Shown in pieces: positions 8,147 to 16,453 of a stretch of 64,000 nt of DNA. Position 1 is the first letter of the stretch, and every line of letters starts with the position of its first letter. The notes beneath the pieces are model-generated. The model made no database searches, was not told the origin of the DNA, and worked only from the letters and a program-made list of their open reading frames with translations. The stretch is taken from contig OY282385.1 of the NCBI GenBank assembly GCA_958295935.1, positions 1,178,001 through 1,242,000 on the forward strand, in the 5' to 3' direction. A program made the position numbers and the translations under genes. This DNA is from an uncultured Dehalococcoidia bacterium. Lineage in GTDB: Bacteria > Chloroflexota > Dehalococcoidia > Lucifugimonadales > Lucifugimonadaceae.

Positions 8147-9766
8147 ATGACAGCCGAACAAGAAAACCAACCCAAAGACGTACTCGTGATCGGGGCCGGC
8201 GCATCAGGCGCCGCTGTCGCCTGGCGCCTCGCAAAAAGCGGATTCAAAGTGGTTTGCCTTGAACAAGGACCATGGAGACCGCCCGAAGACTACCCCACCA
8301 CGCGCGACGACTGGCAACTCAGGCTCAGAACCGACTGGAGTCTAGACCCAAACGTTCGGAACTTGCCGGAAGACTACCCCGTAAACGATAGCCAGTCCGA
8401 CATCTCGCCGCTCATGTTCAACGCCGTAGGCGGCAGTACCATCCACTGGACCGCACACACGCCGCGCTTCCATCCATCCGACTTCAGGGTGAAATCGCTC
8501 GACGGCGTCGCAGACGATTGGCCCCTCGATTACTACGAACTCGAACCCTGGTACGACCTCAACGACCGCATGATGGGATGCGCCGGCATAGCAGGAGACC
8601 CAGCCAATCCCCCGCGTGCCGAGCGGCCCATGCCCCCCCTGCCACTGGGACCCGACGGAGAGGCCGTCGCAAGAGCTTTCGACTCACTCGACTGGCACTG
8701 GTGGCCATCCGATAGCTACATCAACTCCGTCGAGTACGACGGACGGCAGCCGTGCAACAACTGCGGACCAAACAACCTCGGCTGTACAAGGAAGGCAAAA
8801 GCCTCCGCAGACGTGACGTACCTCCCAAAGGCCATCCAACTCGGCGCGGAAGTACGCGCAGGATGCAGGGTCGCGGAGATAACCATCGGCCCCGATGGAC
8901 AGCCAAACGGCGCCACGTACATAGACCGCAAAGGCAACCGGGCACACCAGACAGCCAACGCCGTCGTCATGGCCGCAAACGGCATTGGAACACCGAGATT
9001 GCTGCTCCTGTCCAGGTCCGACCAACACCCGAACGGACTCGCAAACTCCAGCGGACTCGTGGGAAAGAACCTCATGTTCCACCCATACTCCATAGTCGCA
9101 GGCTTCCTGCCCAATGACCTGCAGAACTATCGGGGACCCCTCGGAAACATGATCATGAGCCAGGAATTCTACGAGACCGACCCCCAGCGAGACTTCGTAC
9201 GCGGATACACCTACCAGGTAGTAAGAAGCACCGGCCCAGCCATAACAGCCATCGGATTCATGGCCCCAAAGGTCAGATGGGGAGAATCACACCACGAGGA
9301 ATTCGCCCTGCGCTTCGGAAAAGGCATAATCATGGCGATCATCTCCGAGGACCTACCCGAACTCCACAACCAGGTGACGCTCGACGAATCCCTCCAAGAC
9401 TCCGACGGAATACCTGCCCCGCGCATCCACTACAAGACCAGCCAAAACACCCGCAAACTCCTCGACCACGGCATCCGAAACGCTGTACGAGTCCTCGATC
9501 GCGCCGGCTCTACCGATACAAGAATCACCCCCCTGTTGAAACCCTCAGGCTGGCACCTCATGGGCACCGCCAGAATGGGCGAAGACCCCGCCGAATCCGT
9601 GGTCGACCGCTGGGGGCAGGCCCATGACGCAGACAACCTATTCATCGTCGACGGAAGCGTCTTCGTCACCTCCGCCGCAGTCAACCCAACGCCCACCATA
9701 CAGGCCCTCGCCCTCCGAACCGCAGACTACATTTGCAACCAGCGCTCAGACCTGAAGAAAACATAA
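8147..9766 (+). CDS. GMC-family FAD-dependent oxidoreductase
   Basis: A 539-aa protein. The ADP-binding loop is VIGAGASGAAVAW (GxGxxG at residues 16-21). The second flavin element is FNAVGGSTIHWTAHTPRF, and the C-terminal GMC domain carries HLMGT (His470) and VNPTPT (Asn513), the usual catalytic pair that removes a proton from an alcohol. The overall type matches the large flavin subunit of gluconate or sorbitol dehydrogenases and 2-keto-acid-producing enzymes. The downstream gene encodes a gluconate-2-dehydrogenase subunit-3-like protein, which supports a two-subunit dehydrogenase. Unlike many periplasmic relatives, no signal peptide or twin-arginine motif precedes the FAD loop, so a cytoplasmic location is likely. 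No cytochrome c subunit is present nearby, so the electron acceptor is unclear. Confidence 0.9.
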   Translation: MTAEQENQPKDVLVIGAGASGAAVAWRLAKSGFKVVCLEQGPWRPPEDYPTTRDDWQLRLRTDWSLDPNVRNLPEDYPVNDSQSDISPLMFNAVGGSTIHWTAHTPRFHPSDFRVKSLDGVADDWPLDYYELEPWYDLNDRMMGCAGIAGDPANPPRAERPMPPLPLGPDGEAVARAFDSLDWHWWPSDSYINSVEYDGRQPCNNCGPNNLGCTRKAKASADVTYLPKAIQLGAEVRAGCRVAEITIGPDGQPNGATYIDRKGNRAHQTANAVVMAANGIGTPRLLLLSRSDQHPNGLANSSGLVGKNLMFHPYSIVAGFLPNDLQNYRGPLGNMIMSQEFYETDPQRDFVRGYTYQVVRSTGPAITAIGFMAPKVRWGESHHEEFALRFGKGIIMAIISEDLPELHNQVTLDESLQDSDGIPAPRIHYKTSQNTRKLLDHGIRNAVRVLDRAGSTDTRITPLLKPSGWHLMGTARMGEDPAESVVDRWGQAHDADNLFIVDGSVFVTSAAVNPTPTIQALALRTADYICNQRSDLKKT

Positions 9767-9828
9767 GCAGGCCACACCGCGAAACGCCAGCCCGGCCGCC
9801 GCGCAGGATTCCAACAGAGCAAAGAAAG

Positions 9829-10296
9829 ATGGCGAACAGCCCAACCTCAGACGATTCCCGCCGTGTAATCCTGCGCGCCGTCATGGATCGCCTCATACCC
9901 GCAGTAGACGACCTGCCGCCTGCCGGAGAGATGGGCTTGGCCGACCAGGTACGGAAGATCGCCGACAGCGTTCCCCGCTACGACGCAGCCCTGTCCACCG
10001 TCCTGGACGCCTTCGCCCTCGACCCCTCGGCAAGAGTTGCCGGCGGTTTCCGCGCCCTCGACGGCGAAACACAGGACAACGCCATACGAGTTATAGAGAA
10101 CTCCCTCCCCGCGCAATTCAGCGTCCTGCTGGAAATCGTATACCTCGCATACTACTCAAGCCCGGACGTACACCAACGCATCGGATGGGCCGGCCGGCCG
10201 CCGCAACCCGAAGGCTTTGAACTGCCGCCCTTCGACGAATCCATCCTCGAAAAGGTCCGCAAACGAAAACCCCTCTGGCGAAAAACAGACCACTAG
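9829..10296 (+). CDS. Gluconate 2-dehydrogenase subunit 3-like protein
   Basis: A 155-aa protein from the ATG at 9829, preceded by AAAGAAAG. The pattern ILRAVMDRLIPAVDD followed by GMEMGLADQV-like sequence (here AGEMGLADQV), and the later AYYSSPDVHQRIGW with a C-terminal PPFDESIL, match the small (gamma) subunit family that pairs with GMC flavoproteins. Known partners carry a Tat signal and pass folded GMC subunits to the periplasm; this one begins directly with the mature-like helix and has no RR-containing hydrophobic leader. It lies 62 nt after the GMC stop and is almost certainly its partner. An earlier in-frame ATG would give a basic leader without membrane character and is rejected. Confidence 0.8.
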   Translation: MANSPTSDDSRRVILRAVMDRLIPAVDDLPPAGEMGLADQVRKIADSVPRYDAALSTVLDAFALDPSARVAGGFRALDGETQDNAIRVIENSLPAQFSVLLEIVYLAYYSSPDVHQRIGWAGRPPQPEGFELPPFDESILEKVRKRKPLWRKTDH

Positions 10297-10448
10297 CCGA
10301 CAGGCCCACTCACAACCCCCGAGGTGGAATCCAGTAAAGAGGCCCCTCGCCAAGCTCCGCGTTCCCGGCGAAGTAGCGCGCTGGCAGACCAAACGGGTAA
10401 CGCCTCAGCAACCAAATCGCCCTGCTGCGCCGCAATGAAATGCAAGGG

Positions 10449-10523
10449 TGGAGCGGGAGAGGGGATTCGAACCCCCGGCCTTCTGCTTGGGAAGCAGATA
10501 CTCTACCACTGAGTTACTCCCGC
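10449..10523 (-). tRNA. tRNA-Gly (anticodon CCC)
   Basis: A full cloverleaf can be drawn on the minus strand. The acceptor is GCGGGAG/CTCCCGC, the D-arm ACTC-AGTGGTA-GAGT and the anticodon stem TCTGC/GCAGA around loop TTCCCAA. The T-arm contains GTTCGAATC. Discriminator base T73 fits glycine, and CCA is encoded in the DNA (tgg at 10449-10451 on the plus strand). The anticodon CCC reads GGG codons. Confidence 0.95.
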
Positions 10524-10676
10524 CCGTCCACAAACCGGAAGCGCAAGCCCCGGCCAACAGCCTCGCAGCCGCCACAAGCCTAACACGCCCCCGCAAGTGT
10601 CACGCGGCGCAGCAGCCAGTCGTTCCCCCTAACCCCTGTTGGCCCCGATGACCGGACGCCGCGGCCGAATCCTCAA

Positions 10677-11741
10677 TTAGTCGATCACCGGATCGCGGCG
10701 GGGAGCATCCACCTGATCCGGTCGCAGAGCGATAACCCGCTTCTGATACACCTGAACCCTGAACCGGCCCGAGTCGATCAGATAAACCCGGTCATCAGCC
10801 CCCACCCCCACCGAGGTCGGCTTCTTCAACCTCTTCTCAGGCTCGATGCTAGGCACGTTATCGCGCATCCGCAGCATATCCGGGTTCGCCATCAGCCGAT
10901 CCACCCCGCGCTTGTTGATCGTCGCATCACCCCGAAAAGACTCCACGAACCTACCACGGCTGTTGAACAACTGCACCCGGTTGTTACCCTGGTCGGCAAC
11001 GTAGATGTCCCCGTAGTGATCCACCGTAACCCCGCTCGGGTGGCGAAACTCCCCGTCCCCAGAACCCAAACCGCCGATTACCTGCACAAGCTCCCCTGAG
11101 CGCGTAAAGCGCTGCACCCGGTCGTTACGCCAGTCCGCAACCAACACGTCCCCGCTGAAAGGATCCAGGCTCAGCCCCCACGGGTGATCGAGTTGGCCCG
11201 GCTCACTGCCGAACTCACCCCAGCCGCCCAGGTATTCACCCTCCCTGGTGAACTGCTGCACGCGATGATTCGACGAGTCCACTATCCAAAGGTTCTCATC
11301 CTCATCCAACCTGATGCCGGCCGGCCCGGCGAACTGGCCCGGCCCCTCACCCTTCTCGCCCCATCGCCCGACTCGCTTGCCGTCCATGTCGTAGACGCAC
11401 ACGTTGTCCGCCCAGTCGTCCGTTATGTAGAAGAGCCCCTGGCTATCGAGAGCGATGCCAACCGCCCAAGGCTGCTCGTCCTCACGATAGTTGAACTCGC
11501 CCTGGTACTCGTCGTCCTGCGGAAGACACTTCGTCACCCGCCAGAAATCAAACGGCGTCGTAGCACGATTCAGCACGTACAACATCCCATCCGGCCCTAT
11601 CGCCATGTCCAGCGGCCCGTAGAAGCCCGTCGGCGACATGATCGCCCCCAACGTCCGCTCGTACACGTGACCGATGCGCAACAGCACCGGCGGCTCCGTC
11701 CCCCTGATCACACGCTGATGAGTTTCCTGCTCAGTGGCCAT
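10677..11741 (-). CDS. NHL-repeat beta-propeller protein
   Basis: A 354-aa protein made almost entirely of NHL-type blades. The repeated signature is GPAGIRLDEDENLWIVDSSN followed by HRVQQF, then HPWGLSLDPFSGDVLVADWR with RVQRF, then HPSGVTVDHYGDIYVADQGN with RVQLF, and two or three degenerate blades. It would fold as a six-bladed propeller used for protein, RNA or ligand binding; some relatives are peptidyl-alpha-hydroxyglycine lyases. There is no signal peptide. It begins MATEQ, as does the ankyrin protein just upstream, and their 5' flanks are nearly identical. The cluster order is DUF1800, DUF1501, ankyrin, NHL, all on the minus strand. Confidence 0.88.
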   Translation of the reverse strand: MATEQETHQRVIRGTEPPVLLRIGHVYERTLGAIMSPTGFYGPLDMAIGPDGMLYVLNRATTPFDFWRVTKCLPQDDEYQGEFNYREDEQPWAVGIALDSQGLFYITDDWADNVCVYDMDGKRVGRWGEKGEGPGQFAGPAGIRLDEDENLWIVDSSNHRVQQFTREGEYLGGWGEFGSEPGQLDHPWGLSLDPFSGDVLVADWRNDRVQRFTRSGELVQVIGGLGSGDGEFRHPSGVTVDHYGDIYVADQGNNRVQLFNSRGRFVESFRGDATINKRGVDRLMANPDMLRMRDNVPSIEPEKRLKKPTSVGVGADDRVYLIDSGRFRVQVYQKRVIALRPDQVDAPRRDPVID

Positions 11742-11783
11742 CGCTTCTACCTCCGCAATGAGTCTGATGGCGGGATCTTTCCG

Positions 11784-13742
11784 TCATGATGTACCTAGAT
11801 TTTCAGCAACCTTGCCGATGGCGCGAGCCGTCTCTTCATGGCCGCGTACCGCCGCCCATTCCACAGGTCTGGCGCCATTGTTGGCCCTTGCATTAGGATC
11901 AGCGCCCCCTGAGATGAGCGCAAGAGCCGTTTCAGTGTGGCCCTCACCACCCGCCATGTGCAGAGGCGTGGCGCCATCCTCGGCCCTCCTTACGCTAGGG
12001 TCTGAGCCCTCCGCGACGAGCGCAAGAGCCGTTTCGGTTTGACCTTCCGCAGCCGCAAAGTGCAGAGGCGTAGCTCCCTCGTTGGCCCTTGCGTTGGGGT
12101 CTGAGCCCTTCCCAATGAGCGCAAGTGCCGTTTCGGTATGGCCGCCTGCACCAACCGCCCAGTGCAGAGGCGTAAAGCCCCCCTCATCTCTTACGTTAGG
12201 GCCTGAGCCATTCGCTACGAGCGCAAGCGCCGTTTCGGTTTGACCTTTCATAGCCGCCATGTGCAAAGGCGTAGCGCCATAGTTATCACTCGCGTTGGGG
12301 TCAGATCCCTCTGAGATGAGCGCAAGTGCGGTTTCGGTATCGCCCTCACCAACCGCCAGGTGCAGAGGAGTAACTCCCCCGTCGGCCATTGCGTTGGGAT
12401 CTGAGCCCGCTGCGACGAGTGCAAGCGCCGTTTCGGCTTGACCTCTCATAGCCGCCAAGTGCAGAGGAGTAACTCCCCTGTCGGCCATTGCGTTGGGGTC
12501 AGCCCGCCTACGCCAAAGCCTACGGATACCCCTAGGCCCGTCGGCCATTGCGTTGGGGTCAGCCCCTGCTGAGATGAGTGCAAGCGCCGTTTCGGTCTCG
12601 CCCTCACTAGCCGCCACGTGTAGAGGCGTAAAGCCATCGTCGGCCCCTGCATTGGAATCAGCGCCCTCTGCAATGAGCGCAAGCGCGGTTTCAGTATGGC
12701 CTCTAATAGCCGCCAAGTGCAGAGGCGTAGCGCCATCGTCGGCCATTGCATTGAAATCTGCGCCATCTGAGATGAGCGCAAGCGCAGTTTCGATTTGACT
12801 TTCCATATCCGCCCATTCCAAAAGCGTAAGGCTATCGTCGTCTATTGCGTTGGGGTCTGCGCCCGCTGAGATGAGCGCAAGAACGGTTTCAGTATGGCCT
12901 CCCATAGCCGCCCGGTGCAGAGGCGTATAACCATTCTCATTTCTTACATTGGGGTCCGCGCACTTCGCGATGAGCGCAAGAGCGGTTGCGGTATGGCCGT
13001 TATTAGCCGCCTCGTGCAGAGACGTCGTGCCACCGTCGCGCCTTGCGTTGGGGTCTGCTCCTTTCGCGATGAGCGCAAGAGCTGTTTCAGTATGGCCCCC
13101 CACAGCCACCCAGTGCAGAGGCGTAGAGCCATCGTCGGCCCGTGCATTGGAATCAGCACCCGCTGCGACGAGCGCAAGAGCTGTTTCAGTATGGCCCCCC
13201 ACAGCCGCCCGGTGCAGAGGCGTAACGCCATCGTCGGCCGTTGCGTTCGGGTCTGAGCCTCCTGAGATAAGCGCAAGCGCGGTCGCAGTATGGCCTTTCC
13301 AAGCCGCCACGTGCAGAGGCGTAGCACCATCGTCGGCTCTTGCGTTGGGGCCCGCGCTCTTCGCGATGAGCGCAAGCGCGGTCGCAGTATGGCCCTTATT
13401 AGCCGCCTCGTGCAGAGGCGTAAAGCCACTGTCGGCCCGTGCGTTGGGGCTCGCGCCCTTCGCGATGAGCGCAAGAGCCATTTCGGTATGGCCCGACATA
13501 GCCATCACATGCAGAGGCGTAAAGCCGCCGTCGGCCCGTGCATTGGAATCAGCGCCCCCTGAGATGAGCGCAAGAACGGTTTCCGTGTGGCCTCTACCAG
13601 CCGCCCAGTGCAGAGGCGTAAAGCTTTTGTCGGCCCTTGCGTTGGGGTCTGCTCCTTTCGCGATAAGCGCAAGAACGGTTTCGGTTTGACCGTTCGCAGC
13701 CGCCAAGTGCAGTTGTCCGCTAGCTTTCTGCTCAGTGGCCAT
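11784..13742 (-). CDS. Ankyrin-repeat protein, about 19 tandem repeats
   Basis: A 652-aa protein. After MATEQKASG the whole chain is ankyrin repeats of 33 residues, each with TPLH, GHTETALALI and GADPNARAD blocks. I count 19, the first and last being capping half-repeats, and repeats 16 and 17 each have one extra residue. Repeat 12 carries a 20-residue in-frame insertion (GPRGIRRLWRRRADPNAMAD) caused by a 60-bp duplication-like event. The DNA repeats are about 99 bp and very similar, so the array probably expands and contracts. There is no signal peptide, membrane segment or catalytic domain. Long ankyrin proteins are common in sponge- and host-associated bacteria, where some act on host cells; that role here is only a possibility. 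The NHL gene follows 42 nt downstream. Confidence 0.92.
   Translation of the reverse strand: MATEQKASGQLHLAAANGQTETVLALIAKGADPNARADKSFTPLHWAAGRGHTETVLALISGGADSNARADGGFTPLHVMAMSGHTEMALALIAKGASPNARADSGFTPLHEAANKGHTATALALIAKSAGPNARADDGATPLHVAAWKGHTATALALISGGSDPNATADDGVTPLHRAAVGGHTETALALVAAGADSNARADDGSTPLHWVAVGGHTETALALIAKGADPNARRDGGTTSLHEAANNGHTATALALIAKCADPNVRNENGYTPLHRAAMGGHTETVLALISAGADPNAIDDDSLTLLEWADMESQIETALALISDGADFNAMADDGATPLHLAAIRGHTETALALIAEGADSNAGADDGFTPLHVAASEGETETALALISAGADPNAMADGPRGIRRLWRRRADPNAMADRGVTPLHLAAMRGQAETALALVAAGSDPNAMADGGVTPLHLAVGEGDTETALALISEGSDPNASDNYGATPLHMAAMKGQTETALALVANGSGPNVRDEGGFTPLHWAVGAGGHTETALALIGKGSDPNARANEGATPLHFAAAEGQTETALALVAEGSDPSVRRAEDGATPLHMAGGEGHTETALALISGGADPNARANNGARPVEWAAVRGHEETARAIGKVAENLGTS
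12480..12565. repeat. 60-bp direct duplication within the ankyrin array
   Basis: A 26-bp sequence at 12480-12505 is repeated exactly at 12540-12565, with a 34-bp unrelated stretch between the copies. The 60-bp offset is a multiple of 3 but not of the 99-bp ankyrin unit. It therefore inserts 20 residues, including the basic RRLWRRR, without breaking the frame. Confidence 0.85.
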
Positions 13743-13778
13743 GGCTTCTGCCTCCGCGACCCCCTGCCCGCCCGTGCT

Positions 13779-14975
13779 TCACGCCGCTGCCGGCCGATCG
13801 AGCATCCCCTCGAACTGCTCGAACGTTCCGTTCACTATCGGCGCAGGGCTAATGTTCATCCACTGGTCGAGAATCGAGGAGTAGAGAGAACGAAAGTCGT
13901 TGTTGAAGCGCAAGTCCCCGTCCAGCTGCTCATCCGGGTCCAGCGAAGGATATTGGCCGTACAGCCCCCCTCTCACGCGCTCGCCGATGAGCAAGGCTCC
14001 GCCCCCCGATCCGTGGTCCGTGCCGCCCCCGTTGTCCCTGATCCGCCGCCCGAATTCCGAGAACACCATCATCGTCACGTTGTCCGCCGCCCCGTGCTCG
14101 CGCAGGTCGGCAAAGAAATCCGTAACCGCACGAGACACCTTCCGCCACAGATCAGGCTGAACCTTGTTCTCCAGCGCGTGAACGTCGAACCCCCCGATGT
14201 TGGCGTAGAAGATACGCGTCCCCAGCCCAGCCAGGTGCACCTGCGCTATACCTCGCAGGCTCTGAGCAAGCTGCTCGTCCGCGTACTCAACCGACGACGT
14301 ATAGCCCTCCGGCGCCGACCGCAGCAGAGCAGCCCCTTCCAGCGCATACTGGCCGGTCTGACCCAGGTGGTTCAGGATCATGCTCGCCTCCGACGTCTCC
14401 TCCGGAGCGTACATACGCTCGAATGTCGCGACCGCCTTGCGCTGACGATTGCCCGGCAGGGTAGTCAATAGCCCGTAGCCCTCCAGCTGCGCAACCGCGA
14501 CAACCGGAGTACCCGGCGCAACCATCGCCCTGGGAAGCCCCTGCCCGAACGATACCCCGGTAACCACGTTACGCCTGTCCGGGTCGATCTCCCGGATCGT
14601 GCGGCCCAGCCATCCCTCGCTGGAAAATTTGGTCGGCTCGGCCGTGTGCCAAATGTCCATCGAGCGAAAGTGAGACCGGTCAGGGTTGGGGTACCCGATG
14701 CCCTGCACGATGGCGACCTTCCCGTCATCGTACATATCCTTGATCGGAGCCATCGCCGGATGAAGCCCGATAGCGTTATCGATCTCCAGCAATCGATCCT
14801 CCGCTATACCGGTGTTGGGCCGGTTATCGTAGTAACGCCCGTCCCCGTATGGGATGACCGTGTTCATGAAGTCATTGCCGCCGGATAACTGAAGTACCAC
14901 CAGAGCCGGTTCCCTGGCAGCGCCCCGCCCGTGGCCGTTAGTCGGTTTCATTTCGGTACTCACCTGAGCCTCCAC
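13779..14975 (-). CDS. DUF1501 family protein
   Basis: A 398-aa protein with the DUF1501 landmarks: LVVLQLSGGNDFMNTVIPY (in place of the usual GGxDGLNT), YYDNRPNTGIAEDRLLEID, GIGYPNPDRSHFRSMDIWHT, and the C-terminal VFSEFGRRIRDNGGGTDHG (SEFGR...TDHG). The family is related to alkaline phosphatase/sulfatase folds and is typically encoded next to DUF1800 genes, as here. Its function is not established. Most members start with a Tat signal; this one starts MEAQVSTEMKPTNGHGRG and goes straight into the core, so export is not evident. The annotated start is GTG; an ATG eight codons later (at 14951) is equally possible. Confidence 0.88.
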   Translation of the reverse strand: MEAQVSTEMKPTNGHGRGAAREPALVVLQLSGGNDFMNTVIPYGDGRYYDNRPNTGIAEDRLLEIDNAIGLHPAMAPIKDMYDDGKVAIVQGIGYPNPDRSHFRSMDIWHTAEPTKFSSEGWLGRTIREIDPDRRNVVTGVSFGQGLPRAMVAPGTPVVAVAQLEGYGLLTTLPGNRQRKAVATFERMYAPEETSEASMILNHLGQTGQYALEGAALLRSAPEGYTSSVEYADEQLAQSLRGIAQVHLAGLGTRIFYANIGGFDVHALENKVQPDLWRKVSRAVTDFFADLREHGAADNVTMMVFSEFGRRIRDNGGGTDHGSGGGALLIGERVRGGLYGQYPSLDPDEQLDGDLRFNNDFRSLYSSILDQWMNISPAPIVNGTFEQFEGMLDRPAAA

Positions 14976-15005
14976 TTCTGCTTGCGCAGTCTGGTCGGTT
15001 GTCTA

Positions 15006-15048
15006 TCATTCCCGCGCCCCTATGGATTCCGGCCCCGCGCCTGAATGA
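15006..15048. repeat. Palindromic intergenic repeat between DUF1800 and DUF1501 genes
   Basis: TCATTC (15006-15011) and GAATGA (15043-15048) form the ends, with inner GCGC/GCGC pairs. The core has GGATTCCGG, similar to the repeat near 21958. It resembles the dispersed GGATTCCGGC...GGAATGA palindromes common in bacterial intergenic regions, and lies in the 98-bp gap of a minus-strand cluster. Confidence 0.5.
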
Positions 15049-15073
15049 CGGGCGGAATCGAGGGAAGGGATTC

Positions 15074-16453
15074 TTACTGAAGCTGGAACTCCCGCGATGC
15101 GCCGATCAGGCCGATTACGTCCGACGCAGCCTCACCGAACCTCTCTCGCGCATCGTCGTCATCAAGGCGGAACGTAATATCGCCCCCGAGGTGATCGCGC
15201 AACGCATCAAACGTCCGATCCTCGAGATCCACCCCGCCCACCTCATACGCGCAGGACTCCAGCAACGCGTTCGTCGTCACCTCGGCCCTGTCCGCCGAGA
15301 TCCTCTGCACCATCTGCGCCACGCCCGGATTACGGAGGTCGCCCAGTTTCTCCGCAATGAAATTGACCCGCTCGACCAAACCCGCTGTGTCGATCCACTC
15401 GCCCCCGGTGTGCCAGCCCTCCACCGTAGGAGGATTGAGGAGTGTCTGACCCATCCCCTCCGACGCGCCAGGCAACTTCATCAACCCGTACTCACGGGGC
15501 GTGCGGAACAGCCCGGCAAGCTTGATGGTCGTCGCCACCGTCTCCGAAGGGCTGCGCACCTTCTTGAATCGAGCCTCCTTGAACCAATCGGCGTGGAAAA
15601 GGTGCCGCAAAACACCGCGGATCTCGTAATTCGAGTCAAAGTACGCCTGCGACAGCTCCGCCTCAGCCGACTCGTCCGACGTATCCGACACGAAGAAGTT
15701 GTACAGCTTGCGGCCGATGAACCGGCCGGTTGCCGGGTGGCGAACGATAACGTCGATCACGTCCTCCCCGTCCATAGCCCCATGCTTCCCCAGAAACCTC
15801 TTCACCGATTCGTCGTGATCGTCCTGACGGTACACGAAGTCGGTCTCGTAGAACCCATAAGGATACCGGGGGAGCATCTGCTTGATCGTCCAGCCGGTAA
15901 AAGCGCGGGCGCACTCCTTGACGTCGTCCTCCGTGTAGTTCCCTACGCCCATGCTGAACAACTCCAGCAATTCGCGCCCGTAGTTCTCGTTCGGCGCGTC
16001 CGCGTGGTTCGTATGGTTGTCCAACCAGTAGATCATCGCCGGATCACGGGACAGGTTCACCAGAAGATCCCGAAAATTCCCCAGCCCATAGTCGCGGAAC
16101 ATGTCGATCTGGGACGCCATCCAGGTGTTGATCGTCACCTTCGCACTGCCCGTGGCGAAGATGCCGTGCCACATCAGCGCCGCCTTCTCCTCCAGCGGTC
16201 TGAGGCTGTTGACCATGCGGTAGAACCACCGGGCCGCGGTCATTTCCCCGCTGCGGAAATGCACCATGTCGAAGTGGTACCGCTCGAACAGGTCCTCGAC
16301 AGGACGCTCGAAACGTTCGGGATGCAGCAGGTCGTCCACCACCGCCTCATACCCGCGCTTGGCCAGAGCCTCCAGCTCCGCAGCAGATGCGCCAAACGCA
16401 GCTCGGCGCATGAGATGACCCATAAGGGCAACGTCGTCAGACATGGCGCACAC
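15074..16453 (-). CDS. DUF1800 family protein
   Basis: A 459-aa protein. The N-terminus has MGHLMRRAAFGASAAELEAL, matching the usual HLLRRAGFG opening of DUF1800. Further marks are FYRMVNSLRPLEEKAALMWH, MASQIDMFRDYGLGNFRDLL, WLDNHTNHADAPNENYGREL followed by LELFSMGVGNYTEDDVKECA, and a C-terminal GQTLLNPPTVEGWHTGGEWI. DUF1800 proteins co-occur with DUF1501 proteins across environmental bacteria and may form a complex; no activity is known. No signal peptide precedes the first conserved helix. Met4 (MSDDVAL) is an alternative start. It is the promoter-proximal gene of the minus-strand cluster, and the upstream 455-bp gap holds a perfect palindrome. Confidence 0.9.
   Translation of the reverse strand: MCAMSDDVALMGHLMRRAAFGASAAELEALAKRGYEAVVDDLLHPERFERPVEDLFERYHFDMVHFRSGEMTAARWFYRMVNSLRPLEEKAALMWHGIFATGSAKVTINTWMASQIDMFRDYGLGNFRDLLVNLSRDPAMIYWLDNHTNHADAPNENYGRELLELFSMGVGNYTEDDVKECARAFTGWTIKQMLPRYPYGFYETDFVYRQDDHDESVKRFLGKHGAMDGEDVIDVIVRHPATGRFIGRKLYNFFVSDTSDESAEAELSQAYFDSNYEIRGVLRHLFHADWFKEARFKKVRSPSETVATTIKLAGLFRTPREYGLMKLPGASEGMGQTLLNPPTVEGWHTGGEWIDTAGLVERVNFIAEKLGDLRNPGVAQMVQRISADRAEVTTNALLESCAYEVGGVDLEDRTFDALRDHLGGDITFRLDDDDARERFGEAASDVIGLIGASREFQLQ

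Noticed and set aside
11734-13689. Repetitive plus-strand ORFs and regularly spaced repeats resembling a CRISPR or tandem-repeat protein
   Set aside because: The ~99-bp period equals 33 codons of the minus-strand ankyrin array; units are contiguous with no unique spacers, and the plus-strand frames are mirror images of it.
13587-14471. 294-aa plus-strand ORF over the DUF1501 gene and the start of the ankyrin gene
   Set aside because: Basic, low-complexity translation without family features; the opposite strand has two recognised genes here.
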